Source: Chitinophagaceae bacterium
Lineage (GTDB): Bacteria > Bacteroidota > Bacteroidia > Chitinophagales > Chitinophagaceae
Assembly (NCBI GenBank): GCA_019752045.1
Contig: JAIEMP010000005.1
Coordinates: 281,384 to 345,383, forward strand
Reading direction: 5' to 3'
DNA length: 64,000 bases
Positions 62,549 through 64,000 of this stretch are shown here, in pieces. The translations under genes were made by a program, and so were the position numbers. Each line of letters opens with the position of its first letter. Position 1 is the stretch's first letter. Below the pieces are notes generated by a model. The model made no database searches, had not been told where the DNA came from, and saw only the letters and a list, made by a program, of their open reading frames with translations.

Positions 62549-63514
62549 ATGGATTCAATTAAAAAGATTGAAATTAATTCTTATAACAAAAAGGCATATT
62601 TTTTTGAACCCATAGGCATTGGTGAAAATTATAATTTTTACGATTACATTGTACCAACTTATACCAATCATTTGATTTTAGAAGGTGGTTGGGATGAGAA
62701 ATTTGCAGTATTAAATACAAATGAAGTAGAAGGCCTTTCAATTATTGACTATGAAGGAATAATTGATATTGGGTTTATTCAAAATTACTTTCAAAATATT
62801 AAACAGCTTTATATACGATGTAAAGGAGTTTTAAACTTCAATTGTATTAGTTCAGCAACTAGGCTACAGTTTTTTTCATTTTTATGTCAAAAGAATGAAT
62901 CGATAGACTTTAAGCTGCCAAATACTCTTAAAAGTTTTGTCGTGGATTGGAAGGCAAAATATTCAATAATTGAATTGCCTCGGAGTATAGAGTATTTATG
63001 TATTGAAGGAGGAAAAAATATTAATTGGGATTCTTTGCTATCCCCATTGGAACATTTAATTAAGCTTGAACTTATTAAATGCGACATACTAAATGGAAAA
63101 ATTCTATTCGAATTGGGAGCATTGCGATATTTATCTTTAACTGATTGCAAGTCATTAAATTTTGACAACATATTTAGAACGAACAATTCTCTAAAATATA
63201 TTCACATGATAAAGGTTCCACTTTTGCATATTGAGTGGCTAATACATTTAAAATTTATAGATATTATAATATTTGAAAGTTGCGGAGAAATACGTAGCAT
63301 CAAGTCTTTGATCAATAATAAAACTTTAAGAGGAGTTTCGTTTTCGGGGTCAACAAAAATTATGGATGGTGATCTAAGCTGTCTAGAAACTCTTGGTTTA
63401 CTTAAAAATTGCTTTATCGCCCCATATATTCATTATTCACACGTAAGCATATTTCCTTGGAACTGGGATAATTTTAAAAGTGAAACAAACAGAGAGGTTG
63501 TAAAAAGAAAATAA
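62549..63514 (+). CDS. AT-rich leucine-rich-repeat-like protein
   Basis: 321 residues, cytosolic. The middle holds LRR-like periods (LIKLELIKCDILNGKILFEL, GALRYLSLTDCKSLNFDNIF, TLRGVSFSGSTKIMDGDLSC) of the LxxLxLxxC kind. The gene is clearly richer in A and T than its neighbours and has Ile/Asn/Lys-heavy codons, which suggests horizontal origin. Such proteins often act as immunity or interaction partners, but no partner is seen. The region after it is gene-poor up to the tRNA-like element. Confidence 0.65.
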   Translation: MDSIKKIEINSYNKKAYFFEPIGIGENYNFYDYIVPTYTNHLILEGGWDEKFAVLNTNEVEGLSIIDYEGIIDIGFIQNYFQNIKQLYIRCKGVLNFNCISSATRLQFFSFLCQKNESIDFKLPNTLKSFVVDWKAKYSIIELPRSIEYLCIEGGKNINWDSLLSPLEHLIKLELIKCDILNGKILFELGALRYLSLTDCKSLNFDNIFRTNNSLKYIHMIKVPLLHIEWLIHLKFIDIIIFESCGEIRSIKSLINNKTLRGVSFSGSTKIMDGDLSCLETLGLLKNCFIAPYIHYSHVSIFPWNWDNFKSETNREVVKRK

Positions 63515-63610
63515 TTATTGACAATTGTTGGTATTCAGATATTTGCCCAACTAATCTAAGTATGTAAGCGTTAGCAATCGGTAATATGTAGAAATTGAAC
63601 ATTGGTGTAA

Positions 63611-63639
63611 ATAAAAAAGTCCCGGCTTTCACCGAGACT
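63611..63639 (-). terminator. Terminator of the tRNA-like element
   Basis: On the minus strand AGTCTCGG and CCGGGACT pair (with one G-U) and are followed by TTTTTTA. The wobble pair forms only on this strand, so the unit is read leftward. Confidence 0.8.
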
Positions 63640-63641
63640 TT

Positions 63642-63734
63642 TGCTCCCCCCGCTGGACCCCGGATAGCCGGGACAAGCTTGAACCAGCGACCCTCTGATT
63701 AATCCCGAAGCTTCGGGACTTTAACCAACTGAGC
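63642..63734 (-). pseudogene. tRNA-Asn-like sequence broken by two palindromes
   Basis: Minus strand: D arm GCTCAGTTGGTTAA (63721-63734), 3' anticodon arm TTAATCAGAGGG (63691-63702), T-stem strand GCTGGTTCAAG, second T-stem strand CCAGC (63652-63656) and 3' end GGGGGAGCA (63642-63650) all match a Bacteroidota tRNA-Asn. The 5' anticodon half is replaced by TCCCGAAGCTTCGGGA (63703-63718), and the T loop is enlarged by a CCCGG-atag-CCGGG hairpin (63659-63672). The 5' acceptor strand is missing, so it is not a working tRNA. Confidence 0.75.
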
Positions 63735-63950
63735 AATAACTCCGGATGGCTTAAAGGAAGGGTCAATTAATTGCTCAAGAAATTTTCGGCTTTTTTGTTT
63801 TTTAATGAACCGTTCTATTTGAATTGCTTCTTTTTCCAAACCACCACACTCAAAAGCAGCTTTAAGTATCCAGGGTCTATATTTCGATGTGAAAGTATTA
63901 TGATCTGCAGTATTGTGCTCATGCTGTAGGCTCCCCCCTTTTAGTACAGG
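63699..63950 (-). pseudogene. GIY-YIG nuclease remnant overlapping the tRNA-like sequence
   Basis: A minus-strand frame of 83 codons with no clean start. It reads HEHNTADHNTFTSKYRPWIL, then AAFECGGLEKEAIQIERF and IKKQKSRKFLEQLI, matching the C-terminal half of small GIY-YIG nuclease proteins. The GIY and YIG strands, expected upstream, are not intact: an in-frame TAA at 63951-63953 and a G6 run suggest frameshift and decay. The last codons (AQLVKVPKLRD then TAA) are read from the tRNA-like D arm and the first palindrome. A distant start beyond the window cannot be excluded. Confidence 0.7.
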
Positions 63951-64000
63951 TTAAAAGTAGAATATTTTATCATTGTTCTAGCTCATCCTGTTGGGCGTAG

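Noticed and set aside
1..64000. CRISPR arrays, prophage structural genes, rRNA genes
   Set aside because: No regularly spaced direct repeats with unique spacers, no Cas or phage head/tail genes, and no rRNA signatures were seen.

Overview
The window comes from a Bacteroidota chromosome, most likely Chitinophagaceae or a close relative. The signs are a SusC/SusD pair, a type IX secretion (T9SS) sorting domain, many lipoproteins, a promoter of the TAnnTTTG type and families typical of that group. The species cannot be read from the sequence.

Layout. 1-6003: the end of an ECF sigma factor gene, a membrane TPR protein, and convergent to them a TPR-CHAT protease-like gene with a lipoprotein gene; then a further lipoprotein. 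6082-10590: mostly housekeeping or unknown genes (lipoprotein, LOG-family hydrolase, EamA transporter, glycosyltransferase, a 52-residue lipoprotein at 10165-10323). 10617-15124: a tight minus-strand run of exported proteins, including a trypsin-like protease with a T9SS tail, plus a methyltransferase. 15169-17309: GDP-mannose and arabinose-5-phosphate (KDO) sugar genes. 17610-20354: RecQ and a tRNA-Phe with a possibly structured leader.

20388-51614 is one long minus-strand pectin utilisation locus. SusC/SusD bind and import oligosaccharides. A PL1 lyase, GH28, GH105, GH43, two CE8 pectinesterases (one divergent), a CE12 acetylesterase and three further esterase-like hydrolases strip and cut the polymer. 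ExuT-like MFS, UxaC, UxaB, UxaA, KduI, KduD, KdgK and KDPG aldolase carry both galacturonate and the unsaturated lyase product to pyruvate and glyceraldehyde-3-phosphate. A divergent LacI-family gene (52013) is the probable regulator. Two copies of a shared operator-like palindrome lie at identical distances from promoter-like boxes, upstream of susC and of the GH28 gene.

53055-63514 is mixed core: zinc-ribbon protein, SSB, a GxxExxY gene bounded by inverted repeats, a Pif1/RecD-like helicase with HRDC and HTH tails, RpoN, L,D-transpeptidase-like protein, cysteine desulfurase and an AT-rich LRR-like gene. The right edge holds a GIY-YIG nuclease remnant whose 3' end runs into a tRNA-Asn-like sequence broken by two palindromes and closed by a terminator.

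The most unusual theme is short palindromic repeats that sit inside or at the ends of reading frames (uxaA, GH105, a Gfo/Idh dehydrogenase, GH43) as well as between genes, and two small nuclease-family genes (GxxExxY, GIY-YIG) that are physically joined to repeats.
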